NCBI GenBank assembly: GCA_015655195.1
Contig: JAATFM010000166.1
Location: 1 to 34,694, forward strand
DNA from: Terriglobales bacterium
GTDB lineage: Bacteria; Acidobacteriota; Terriglobia; Terriglobales; Acidobacteriaceae
Length of the DNA stretch: 34,694 bases
Reading direction: 5' to 3'
Shown here: positions 25,257-33,374 of the stretch, piece after piece
How positions within the stretch are numbered: position 1 is the stretch's first letter
How the letters are laid out: each line of letters starts with the position of its first letter
Translations under genes and position numbers: made by a program
Notes under the pieces: model-generated
Told to the model about the DNA's origin: nothing
Databases searched by the model: none
What the model saw: the letters and a program-made list of their open reading frames with translations, nothing else

Positions 25257-28200
25257 TCAGAAGGTAATTCGCGCCGTCAATTCAAGGCTGCGCGGGCCGG
25301 CTCCCTCGGCAGTTTGCAGCGCGCTGATCGTGCCGAAGCCCCCCGCGTCCACCTGCATATTCGGCGGCTCGTAGTTGCGGTGGTTGAAGACGTTCGCCGC
25401 CTCCGCGCCAAAGGTAAACTTCGCGTGCTCGTAGATCGAGAAAGTCTTCATCAGCGACATCGAGAAGTTCACCGTCCCCGGTCCCACAACGCTGCCCTGG
25501 CCCGCCGTGCCGAAGTAGCCGCGGTTATTGGCCGGAATGGCAAACGCATCCGGGTTCAGCCACTGCGATGTGGTTGGATGCGGCTCGGTCTGCCGCGCGC
25601 CCGGCACCAGGTCGGCGCGCGTCTGGTACTGCACAAGCTCGATGTTCGTGCCGGCCGGATCGGATGTTGCTTCAAACGGCGTCAGGAATGGGCCGCTCTG
25701 CCAGATCGTTACGCCGCCAAGCTGCCAGCCGCCTGCAATCTCGTCGAGCAGGGCACTGTGATTGGCCCACTTCTGTCCTCTTCCGAAAGGCAGCTCGTAG
25801 AGATAGGTCGCCAGAAAGCGGTGGCGGCGATCGTACATCGTGTTGCCGTAGTCCAGTCCCGGATGAAAGCGGTCCGTAAGCCAACTGCCGCCGGAGATGG
25901 CGAGCGACGTGGGAACCGCGCCCCCGGCATTCGACAGGTCGCGGGTAAAGATGTAGCTCGCATCAAAGGTAAGCCCCTTGCCGCTGTGTCGCGAAACATC
26001 GATGGTTCCGCTGTTGTAGTTGCTTTCAGCCAGATTCTCCACGCTCTGAATCACCGACCAGCAGGGGAAGGGACGATGGTCCGCCACCGTCGAGCCGTCG
26101 TCGGTAATGCACGAGCCGGAGACAGGCGCCTGCGACGAAGTGCCGTTGTAGCCCTCGGAATTGGCCGGCACCTGGTTCAAGTCGGCCATCGCTTCCAGGT
26201 TCGAGCCGTGGCTGCCGGTGTAGGAGAGCCTCATGCCGATGCCGTGGCCCCAATCCTGCTCCACCGTCAGGTTCCACTGCTGCACCGAGGGATCCTTGTA
26301 ACGCACCGGGAAGGCATACTCAAAGATCGCGCTTCCTGTCAGGCTTCCGGGAGTAATCGGCGGAAAGGGGCTGGCAAACGAAAGCTGCGGGCTCACGCCG
26401 TCATCCTGAAAGTCCTGATAGTAGTTGCCCACGTAGCTGGCATGAACCGCCCAGCCGGAGACCAGCGAGAAGCCGAGCGGCGTCTCCAGAAAACGTCCCC
26501 AGCCGCCGCGGATGACCGTCTTGTCGTTGCCATAAGGCCGCCACGCAAAGCCGATGCGCGGACCCCAGTCCGTGTGGTTCGTGTAGCGCATCGTCGACGG
26601 AATCCCAGCCTGCGCGGCGGTCAGCGTCGGCGTCGGAGCAATCGAGGTGATAAAGTCCTGCGACTCAAAGGACTCCGCCTGCGCATTCGGAACCACCACC
26701 GCACCGCTCACCTGGCTTCCGTCGGTGCCCGTACCGGTCCACGTGGGCAGAAAGTCCGCCGTGTTGTAGTTCGTTTCCTTCAGCGGCGGATGCAGCTCGT
26801 AGCGAAGGCCAAGATTCAGCGTCAGGTTCGGCGTAATCTTCCAGTCGTCCTGGGCAAAGAAGGCATACGAATAACCCAGGCCGTCCATCGTCGGCTTGCG
26901 TACCGTGGCGTTGGCCGTCCAGTCCGGCGCGCCCAGCAGGAACGCGGTGTATGGGTCGCCGATGCTCAGGCCCACATCCGATGTCTGGTCAAAGACAAAC
27001 CAGCCTGACATGTAGTTGCCGAAGACGTTGTCGTCGTGGTCGGAGAGCCGCTTGAAGTCCGCGCCGAACTTGAAGGTATGCAGTCCCTTCGTCCATGTCA
27101 CATTGTCGAGCAGTTGAACAATCTGGCTGCGCTGGTAGGTCGGGTTGCCGCCGCCCGTGCCGATGAAGCCTGGAATGTAAACCTCCGGCGCCTCCGACCA
27201 CTGCTGATTGATCTGCTGCGTCACGTTCGTCAGGCCAAGCTGGTCCAGCAGCTTCGCCGTGCTGAAGGTCTGCGTCGTCGAGCTGTGCTGCGCGTTGTAG
27301 CCACCGCGAAATTCATTCAGCAGCTTCGACGTAATTACATAGTTGTGCGCCAGCGTCAGGCCTTCGTCAATCTCCGGCGTGTTATATGCGCCCTGCAGAA
27401 GTCCGCCCGCCGTCTGACAGAAGTTCACGCCGCAATCTAGCTCCGGCGGCGTCACAATCTGGCGGTTCTTGTAGCTAAAGCGCGCAAACACGGACTGCTT
27501 CGAGGTAATCGTCTGGTCCAGCCGGAAATCGCCCTGATTGGTCGAGATCGGCGCAGGGAAGTTCACCGCCAGATTGTTTACGTAGGAATCGGCCGGAGCC
27601 AGTCCGGGCGTTGGTGTCGGGAACAGGTATTGCAGCATGTTGGCCGCAACGGGATTCACCGGAACCGCCGAAGTATCGGTAATCTGGCTCGGCCTGCCTG
27701 GCGCGCAGAGACCAACGTCGTTGTCGGAATCGTAGTTGGCAATGTTCGGATTGCAAATTGCCGACACTCCCTGCTGCGAAAGATAGTCGGTCAGGTCGCC
27801 CTGGCGCATCGCCATGGACGGCACGCTGTCCACAATCGGCGTCTCGCGCGGCAGCCGCAGCCCTTCATAGCTGGCGAAGAAGAAGGTTCTGTCTTTGCCG
27901 TTGTAAAGGTGCGGAATGCCTAACGGACCGCCGAGCGTTCCACCAAAGTCATTCATGATGATCTTCGGAGTGCCGCCGCCGAAGGCCGAGGGGATGCCGG
28001 CATTGAAGACCGTGTTCTGGTGGTTCTCAAAGACGCCGCCATGGAATTTGTTGGTGCCGGATTTCGAGACGGTTGTAATGTCGGCCACGCCGGAAAATTC
28101 GGCGTTGTTGTTGGACTCGCTCACACGAATCTCTTCAATCGAGTTGAACGACGGAAACATTTCGTTGATCGGGCCGGAGTATTCCACTCCCACGCTCGAA

Positions 28201-28832
28201 ATGCCGTCCACCGTGACGCTGAGCAGCGCCGGAGTGGTGCCGAGCACATCGAGGTTGCCGCTGTCGTCGGTCTGCACGCCGGGCTCGGTCGTCAGCGTGT
28301 CGATTGGGCTGGTGGAACCCGTGGAGCGCGAATAAACGGCCACGGGAAGCGTAGTCAGCTCCTCGCCGGTCTTGGTCTCGGCCAGGTTCGAGACATCCGT
28401 AGTAATGACGTTCTCGATCTGCTCGACCACTTCCACGGTCTGCGTCTCCGCGCCAGCCTTCAGCGAGGCGTCAATACGCCGCGTCTCGCGCGCCGTGAGC
28501 ACAATCTGCGCCACGGAGTTCTTCTCGAAGCCCGCCGCCGTGAATATTACCGAATACGTACCCACGTCGATGTTGTTGAAAACATAATCGCCGCTCGCGT
28601 TGGACGTAGCCGTGCGTACCGCCGTGGTACCGGTGTTGGTCAGCGTAACCGTAGCACCCGGAACCACCGCGCCCGAAGTATCGCGCACTGTCCCGAGAAT
28701 CGTGCCGAAGGTGGACTGCGCAAGCAGCGAGGCCGCCGGAGAGAAGAGCAGGAAGCAGACGGCCAGAAGTCGCAGAGCCGAGCTGCGCGAGAACGGATTG
28801 CGCGAAGACAGAGGAGAAAAAAGATTGCGCAT
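25257..28832 (-). CDS. TonB-dependent receptor, Oar-like, with N-terminal carboxypeptidase-regulatory-like domain
   Basis: 1191-residue outer-membrane beta-barrel transporter, as found in expanded numbers in Acidobacteria. ATG 28832 has GAGGTG before it. Signal peptide (ALRLLAVCFLLFSPAASLLAQ) then a CarboxypepD_reg-like beta-sandwich (FGTILGTVRDTSGAVVPGATVTLTNTGT) and a plug region with the VEVVEQIENV TonB-box-like and the SIEEIRVSESNNNAEFSGVADITTVSKSGTNKFHGGVFENHQNTVFNAG segments. The rest is a long barrel ending in the typical aromatic residue (LTARITF). Such receptors import plant-polymer breakdown products, siderophores or peptides with TonB/ExbBD energy; the ligand is not readable. Downstream of the amine oxidase and beside an M1 gene on the same strand. 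Confidence 0.93.
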   Translation of the reverse strand: MRNLFSPLSSRNPFSRSSALRLLAVCFLLFSPAASLLAQSTFGTILGTVRDTSGAVVPGATVTLTNTGTTAVRTATSNASGDYVFNNIDVGTYSVIFTAAGFEKNSVAQIVLTARETRRIDASLKAGAETQTVEVVEQIENVITTDVSNLAETKTGEELTTLPVAVYSRSTGSTSPIDTLTTEPGVQTDDSGNLDVLGTTPALLSVTVDGISSVGVEYSGPINEMFPSFNSIEEIRVSESNNNAEFSGVADITTVSKSGTNKFHGGVFENHQNTVFNAGIPSAFGGGTPKIIMNDFGGTLGGPLGIPHLYNGKDRTFFFASYEGLRLPRETPIVDSVPSMAMRQGDLTDYLSQQGVSAICNPNIANYDSDNDVGLCAPGRPSQITDTSAVPVNPVAANMLQYLFPTPTPGLAPADSYVNNLAVNFPAPISTNQGDFRLDQTITSKQSVFARFSYKNRQIVTPPELDCGVNFCQTAGGLLQGAYNTPEIDEGLTLAHNYVITSKLLNEFRGGYNAQHSSTTQTFSTAKLLDQLGLTNVTQQINQQWSEAPEVYIPGFIGTGGGNPTYQRSQIVQLLDNVTWTKGLHTFKFGADFKRLSDHDDNVFGNYMSGWFVFDQTSDVGLSIGDPYTAFLLGAPDWTANATVRKPTMDGLGYSYAFFAQDDWKITPNLTLNLGLRYELHPPLKETNYNTADFLPTWTGTGTDGSQVSGAVVVPNAQAESFESQDFITSIAPTPTLTAAQAGIPSTMRYTNHTDWGPRIGFAWRPYGNDKTVIRGGWGRFLETPLGFSLVSGWAVHASYVGNYYQDFQDDGVSPQLSFASPFPPITPGSLTGSAIFEYAFPVRYKDPSVQQWNLTVEQDWGHGIGMRLSYTGSHGSNLEAMADLNQVPANSEGYNGTSSQAPVSGSCITDDGSTVADHRPFPCWSVIQSVENLAESNYNSGTIDVSRHSGKGLTFDASYIFTRDLSNAGGAVPTSLAISGGSWLTDRFHPGLDYGNTMYDRRHRFLATYLYELPFGRGQKWANHSALLDEIAGGWQLGGVTIWQSGPFLTPFEATSDPAGTNIELVQYQTRADLVPGARQTEPHPTTSQWLNPDAFAIPANNRGYFGTAGQGSVVGPGTVNFSMSLMKTFSIYEHAKFTFGAEAANVFNHRNYEPPNMQVDAGGFGTISALQTAEGAGPRSLELTARITF

Positions 28833-28984
28833 GATTCACCTCGATACACTGAGCGTTTACCGAAGATGCGCTGAATTTTCGCTTCTCCGGGTAGAGATTT
28901 CCCCGCCGCCGCGCGGAAGGCTTTGCAATCTCCGTTGCGGCGGAAGAGTTTTTTTCCTGTTGCTTGCTCACTTGTCCGTGCAAA

Positions 28985-29019
28985 TCAGGGCGGGCAAAAA
29001 CGGGATTCGGCCCGCCTGA
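28985..29019 (-). terminator. possible terminator hairpin after the amine oxidase gene
   Basis: TCAGGCGGGC and GCCCGCCCTGA (minus-strand reading) pair at ten positions with one bulged base around a 14-base loop. Only TTT follows, so strength is uncertain. It separates the amine oxidase stop at 29051 from the receptor gene, whose promoter must lie in the remaining 150 bases. Confidence 0.45.
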
Positions 29020-29050
29020 CAAAGCAGCTACGGAATCACTACAGAACCAA

Positions 29051-31066
29051 TTACGGAACCATCGGAAGATCCATCGTCGGATTCTTCGGCAGGAACTGGA
29101 AGGGCCGCAGCTCGAATGTGTGCCACATGACCGGCATCTGCGGCCAGTCCTCCGGCCGCGGCACATGATGGAAGCCCACCGTGTACCAGGCCACAATGTC
29201 CGTGTCCATGATGCTGCGATTCTGTTTCGTCCATGCAGGCAGGCTGTCCTCGCCCTTGCTGCCCATCACGTAAACGCCCGCGGCATAGCGCTCGTCGGGG
29301 TCATACGGCGTCACCCATAGGCTGTGCTCGCTATAGCCGGCGCGCTTCTGCGGCCACTCGCTCGCGGGCAGCAGACTCAACTCCGTCGGCCCCGGCATAA
29401 TCTCATAGCTCGTCGGCTGGCCAAGCTCGTTCTTCACGCTCTCATTCGCAAAGCGCCACATCGCCGGATGCTCGATAGACACATTCAGCTTGGCGTCGCT
29501 CTCCGTCTTCGCCATCTCCGGCTGCATCGCCCAGATCCAGTGGCGTCCGGGCTGCGCGTCCGGCAGCTTGTACGGCACCAGCTTGTCCACCATCAGCGTG
29601 TTCTTCGGCCCGTCCACGTCGAGATCGAGCCGATAGCTGAAAAAGTGATCGTGATCCACGCCGTCAATCCCCGGAGCTACAAGCTGGCCGAAGAAGACAT
29701 CTTTGCCGGCAGGTGTTTTGCCCGCGAGCTTCGAGGAGGGAGGGCTGTCGGCGCGCTTATCGTCTACCGCCTTTACCTCCAGAATGCCCGTCGCGCCTAC
29801 GCCAGCCACAATTGAGCCATCCTGCTCGAAGCGCCAGTCGAAGAGGTAATCGTAGTTGCCCACCGTTGCGATGGTGCGGAAGACCAGCTCCCGCGAAGGC
29901 CGCCCCGAAATCGCGCCGGTGTCCTCATCCCAGTGCCGCCAGGAGGGATCGCCGGTAACGCGCTCAAAGATGCACGCAAGCTGCGGCCGGATGTACGGCG
30001 TGCCGTTGTCGTGGAAGAAGGTGCCGCTCACGAAGGTCGCATACGAGGGGCAGTCCACTCCGGGATAGAGCGGCTTGATAATGCCGCCCGAGCCGGTGTT
30101 GGTAAAGTATTCGCCCGCGTCAATAAACACGTGCGAATTCCACGTCTCTTCGGGATCCTGGTAAGGCACGTACATCTCGGAGAGCGATCCCTCGTACATC
30201 ACCGAGCGTTTCTTCTCGCCATCCTTGAGCGCGACAAGATTCAGCACCGCGCCGATGCGCGGATCGAGCCGGAAGCGGAAGCTCCAGTTCTGCCAGCTCA
30301 CCTCGCCGTCCTTGATCGTGAAGCTCGGCCCATCCGGCTGCGCGATGAGAAACGGTTTCGTTCCCTTCAGCGCCGGCCCGCCGTCGGCGTCATAAATGCT
30401 CGTCGAAGGCGGCATCGGCACCGCTCCGTAATCGGAGAAGCGCACAATCTTGTGCTCGTTCAGATCAACCACGAAGAAGATGCCCGGAATCTCGCGGTCC
30501 CAGCCATACTTAGCATTCGAGCCGTAGGTGCATCCGCCCCAGCCAATGCGCTTCCCTTCGGTCTGCTCCGGCAGGCCCACATAGCCGGCCGGCGTCACGT
30601 AGCACGTTACCAGACGCAGGTCCGTAATGCCGCGCTTCTTGAGAGCCTCCACCACGCGCGAGGCTTTCTTGAGAACGTCGTCGTAGCCGTGCATCTCCGT
30701 CTCGCTGAGGGGCGACTGCTCCTTCAGCTCCTTGTAGTATTCGAGCTTCCTGCCGGTAATATCTATCCGCGCCTCATAAGTCTTGCCGTCGGTCAGCAGC
30801 ACCACGTCGGCCTCGCGCGCAATCGTCTCGCCCGGCTTCCAGCCCATCACATAGGACTTGTTCGGCTCGTGCAGCAGCTCGCTGCCAAAGATCGTCTTCT
30901 CACCCAGCTTGCCCGCGTCGCGCAGCACGTCGTACACCGTCCAGTATTCGGCGGGCGTAAGCGAGTCGAGCGGGTGATGGACAGAAGGCGCGAGCGAAAA
31001 GACGGGGAGGGACAACAGGATTACTGCAATCGCGGCGACCGCGAAGACACGACAGCGAGGCGGCAC
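29051..31066 (-). CDS. secreted copper amine oxidase (primary amine oxidase)
   Basis: Oxidises primary amines to aldehydes with release of ammonia and hydrogen peroxide, using topaquinone (TPQ) and copper. 671 residues. The start is the GTG at 31066, with GGAGG six bases upstream. Signal peptide (VFAVAAIAVILLSLPVFSLA). The TPQ precursor Tyr is Y405 in TVGNYDY; the catalytic base is D316 (VFIDAGEYF). Copper ligands are H472 and H474 (DHDHFFSYRLD) and probably H634 in the HVPRPEDWPQMP block. All the catalytic residues are in place. Likely periplasmic, in amine catabolism; tyramine or phenylethylamine-like substrates are typical. Followed by the TonB receptor gene, and divergent from the caspase gene. 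Confidence 0.93.
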   Translation of the reverse strand: MPPRCRVFAVAAIAVILLSLPVFSLAPSVHHPLDSLTPAEYWTVYDVLRDAGKLGEKTIFGSELLHEPNKSYVMGWKPGETIAREADVVLLTDGKTYEARIDITGRKLEYYKELKEQSPLSETEMHGYDDVLKKASRVVEALKKRGITDLRLVTCYVTPAGYVGLPEQTEGKRIGWGGCTYGSNAKYGWDREIPGIFFVVDLNEHKIVRFSDYGAVPMPPSTSIYDADGGPALKGTKPFLIAQPDGPSFTIKDGEVSWQNWSFRFRLDPRIGAVLNLVALKDGEKKRSVMYEGSLSEMYVPYQDPEETWNSHVFIDAGEYFTNTGSGGIIKPLYPGVDCPSYATFVSGTFFHDNGTPYIRPQLACIFERVTGDPSWRHWDEDTGAISGRPSRELVFRTIATVGNYDYLFDWRFEQDGSIVAGVGATGILEVKAVDDKRADSPPSSKLAGKTPAGKDVFFGQLVAPGIDGVDHDHFFSYRLDLDVDGPKNTLMVDKLVPYKLPDAQPGRHWIWAMQPEMAKTESDAKLNVSIEHPAMWRFANESVKNELGQPTSYEIMPGPTELSLLPASEWPQKRAGYSEHSLWVTPYDPDERYAAGVYVMGSKGEDSLPAWTKQNRSIMDTDIVAWYTVGFHHVPRPEDWPQMPVMWHTFELRPFQFLPKNPTMDLPMVP

Positions 31067-31082
31067 TGAAACCTCCGTGGGC

Positions 31083-31202
31083 TTAGAGCAAAACCAGAGA
31101 AAGCGCGCCCTGTTGAGTTTTGCTCAAGGTTGCCGCTCCCTGATGGTCGCGTCAACTTGAATGCTGTGGTTTCGGGATACAGCAACTCTGGTTTTGCTGT
31201 AA
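31083..31202 (-). promoter_or_regulatory. long inverted repeat in the leader of the amine oxidase gene
   Basis: TTAGAGCAAAACCAGAG (31083-31099) is repeated in reverse as CTCTGGTTTTGCTGTAA (31186-31202), matching at 16 of 17 positions. Within it, TACAGCAA (31178-31185) and TTGCTGTA (31194-31201) form a perfect 8-bp inverted repeat, with a further TGCTGT half-site at 31162-31167. The inner arm ends seven bases from the GGAGG ribosome-binding site, so a structured leader or operator array is possible. Confidence 0.6.
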
Positions 31203-31455
31203 CCCAACAGTATGGAAAACCCGGCTCTTCAAACTGGAAAACTGCGCTTGTACAGTTCAGATAGCTTTGCGTTGGCGCGGCCAGACTTGGCAGAAATTCC
31301 AGGGAATATGGCCCGCGCCGCACCGGAAAAATAGGAGTTCCGGTAAAGATTATGTCCTGTTATGAATGAGACTCTACGCGAAGTCAATATAGCCCGCATA
31401 AAGAAAACTCACAATACACTGCACCGGCGAGATAGCGAGTTCGCGGGAGTGCTGT

Positions 31456-31491
31456 CCCATCCTTGCGACAAAAACAAGTCGCAAGGGTGGG
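31456..31491. repeat. intergenic palindromic element, copy C
   Basis: CCCATCCTTGCGAC (31456-31469) and GTCGCAAGGGTGGG (31478-31491) pair along all 14 positions (one G-T pair) around the loop AAAAACAA. The outer stem and the AAAAACAA loop start match copies A1 and B; the inner stem is different but again fully paired. Lies upstream of the metacaspase gene. Confidence 0.75.
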
Positions 31492-31616
31492 GCGCAGGAC
31501 AACTCATACCAGGCGCAAAAATCCTCTGGCCTTTTGGCCGCTTTTCGTGTTTAGCTTGATACGCGTTCCCCCGTCCCCCTGCAAACGCTCCGAACGAGAA
31601 TCCGGAGACGATTTTC

Positions 31617-33374
31617 ATGCCTTCTCTCTACGCGCTGCTCGTGGCCATTAACGCGTATCCCGAGCCGGTCTCTCCGCTCGACGGATGCCTGAACGACGCG
31701 GATTCCATCGAAGCCCTGCTCCGTGCGCGTTTCGATGCGCCATCCCTCCACCTGCTCCGCATTCAGGAATCCGCCGCCACGCGCCGCGCCGTCATTGACA
31801 GCTTCCGCTCGCATCTCGGCCAGGCGCAAAAGGGCGACCTCGCGCTCTTCTTCTACGCAGGCCACGGCTCGCAGGTGCCGACGGGCGGGCTCTTCGCCAC
31901 CGTTGAGCCCAGCGGCCTGAACTCGTCGATTGTCTGCTATGACAGCCGCCTGCCCAACGGACTCGATCTTGTCGACAAAGACATGGCGGTTCTCATCTCG
32001 GAGGTCACGGCCAAAGGCGTGCACCTCACCACGATCTTCGACTCCTGCCACTCGGGCTCGATGGACCGCGACGTTCCTCTCGTCAAGACTCGCCTTGTCA
32101 GCGCCCGTCCCGACTCGCAGCCCGCCGCGGAGTATCTCGCCGACCCTGCCGCGCTCGAAGCCGCGATTCGCGATCTTCCCAGTCCGTCGCAAGATGCCAA
32201 CCCGATCACTCTCACCGTTGCCGCCTCCCTGAAGCCCGGCCAGAGCGGCCCGCATATTCTGCTCGCGGCCTGCGAGACCGACCAGACCGCGCAGGAGTAC
32301 ATCGACTCGAACACGGAAGAGAACCACGGTGCTTTCACGTTTTTCCTGACGGATACGCTCAACCGAACGAAAGACGCGCTCGGCTGCCGCGAGCTGATGC
32401 ACCTGACGCGCGCCGCGATGAGCCCCTGGGTGCCGCTGCAAACACCCAAGGCCGAGTCCTCCGGCGGCGACCAGATGCTGAACGATCTCTTCCTCGGCCT
32501 CGACCCGGCCGCGTGCATCGACTACGCCATCGCCACCTTGAGCGAGACCACGAACCAGTGGGAGCTAGACCGCGGCGCCACGCTCGCCGTTGCCGCTGGC
32601 GACCGCTATGCGCTTTATCCGATCAGCGCCGCGGACGCCGACCTCACCGATCCCGGCAAAGCCTTCGCCCTCGCCACGGTCACGCAGGTTCAACCCGTTG
32701 CCGCACTCCAGCCCGATCCCACTCCCGCGCTCGACGAAGGTGTGCAATACAAGGCCGTCCCGGCAGACGCATCCGCTCTCGATCACGTCGCGCTCTGGAA
32801 GAAGCGTCTCGCACTCGCGAATTCCGCCACGCAGATTCCTGACTCCGCTATCGAGTTCACCTTTACAGTGAATCCCAACACGCCGCTGGCGCGGAGCTTT
32901 ACCTGCCCGCCCACGGACCGTGTCGAGCTAGCCTACCGCAGCGTGGCCGGGAGTCAGGACGACCGCCCGACTTATGTTGCATTCATCAAAAACAACTGGT
33001 CCGCGCGGCTCTACGTTACGCTGCTCTATTTCTCCGCCGACTACGGCATCCTGACCGGCCTGCTCAGCGCGCAGACGCAGTTTCTCGACCCCGGCAATCA
33101 ACCCGTCTACACCCGCTCCGGCAATCCGCTGCACGCATCGGTGCCGGGTGACGAGACTGAAACCACCGACGAGATTCTCCTCATCGCTTCCACCGACTGG
33201 TTCGACGCCACGCTCTTCGCCATGGATTCCATCGGTACTCCGCAGCAAGCCAGCCGCGGAACCGGCGATCCTGTGCCGCAGCACGATTTCTTCACCCGCT
33301 GCATCGCGCTCCACATTACGAGGGCCAGCCAGACCCCGCAGGAAACTACGCAAGGAGCCGCAGCCCGCCCATGA
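31617..33374 (+). CDS. metacaspase-like (C14) protease with C-terminal DUF4384-like domain
   Basis: 585 residues; no signal peptide, so cytoplasmic. Caspase-fold p20-like region at 1 to about 260: LYALLVAINAYPEPVSPLDGC start, catalytic His in FFYAGHGSQ (H83) and nucleophile in FDSCHSG (C144), the metacaspase form. The second part (about 300-585) is beta-rich, with a segment THVAFIKNNWSARLYVTLLYFSADYGILTGLL-like pattern (VAFIKNNWSARLYVTLLYFS) close to DUF4384 domains, which often accompany caspases. GGAG lies nine bases before the ATG. The stop overlaps the next gene by four bases (ATGA). The metacaspase would be expected to cut after Arg or Lys. The role in cell death or defence is inferred from the family and neighbour. 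Confidence 0.9.
   Translation: MPSLYALLVAINAYPEPVSPLDGCLNDADSIEALLRARFDAPSLHLLRIQESAATRRAVIDSFRSHLGQAQKGDLALFFYAGHGSQVPTGGLFATVEPSGLNSSIVCYDSRLPNGLDLVDKDMAVLISEVTAKGVHLTTIFDSCHSGSMDRDVPLVKTRLVSARPDSQPAAEYLADPAALEAAIRDLPSPSQDANPITLTVAASLKPGQSGPHILLAACETDQTAQEYIDSNTEENHGAFTFFLTDTLNRTKDALGCRELMHLTRAAMSPWVPLQTPKAESSGGDQMLNDLFLGLDPAACIDYAIATLSETTNQWELDRGATLAVAAGDRYALYPISAADADLTDPGKAFALATVTQVQPVAALQPDPTPALDEGVQYKAVPADASALDHVALWKKRLALANSATQIPDSAIEFTFTVNPNTPLARSFTCPPTDRVELAYRSVAGSQDDRPTYVAFIKNNWSARLYVTLLYFSADYGILTGLLSAQTQFLDPGNQPVYTRSGNPLHASVPGDETETTDEILLIASTDWFDATLFAMDSIGTPQQASRGTGDPVPQHDFFTRCIALHITRASQTPQETTQGAAARP

Larger units (their letters stand above)
31067..31616. other. 550-bp divergent intergenic region, amine oxidase / metacaspase
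   Basis: No convincing gene. From left to right it holds the leader inverted repeat of the amine oxidase (31083-31202), an ACCGGAA/TTCCGGT perfect 7-bp hairpin (31322-31344), copy C of the palindromic repeat (31456-31491), and a small GGCC-TTTT-GGCC hairpin (31528-31539) about 80 bases before the metacaspase ATG. A reading frame at 31362-31559 runs through the repeat and has no ribosome-binding site. Promoters for both flanking genes must lie here; none is clear. Confidence 0.6.

Noticed and set aside
25137..27008. A 623-residue plus-strand reading frame rich in Arg and His
   Set aside because: Antisense to the TonB receptor, with skewed composition and no recognisable family.
29933..31069. 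A 378-residue plus-strand reading frame
   Set aside because: Antisense to the copper amine oxidase whose catalytic residues are all present.
31362..31559. A 65-residue plus-strand reading frame in the amine oxidase/metacaspase gap
   Set aside because: Its second half is the palindromic repeat C and there is no ribosome-binding site; nothing matches a known small protein.
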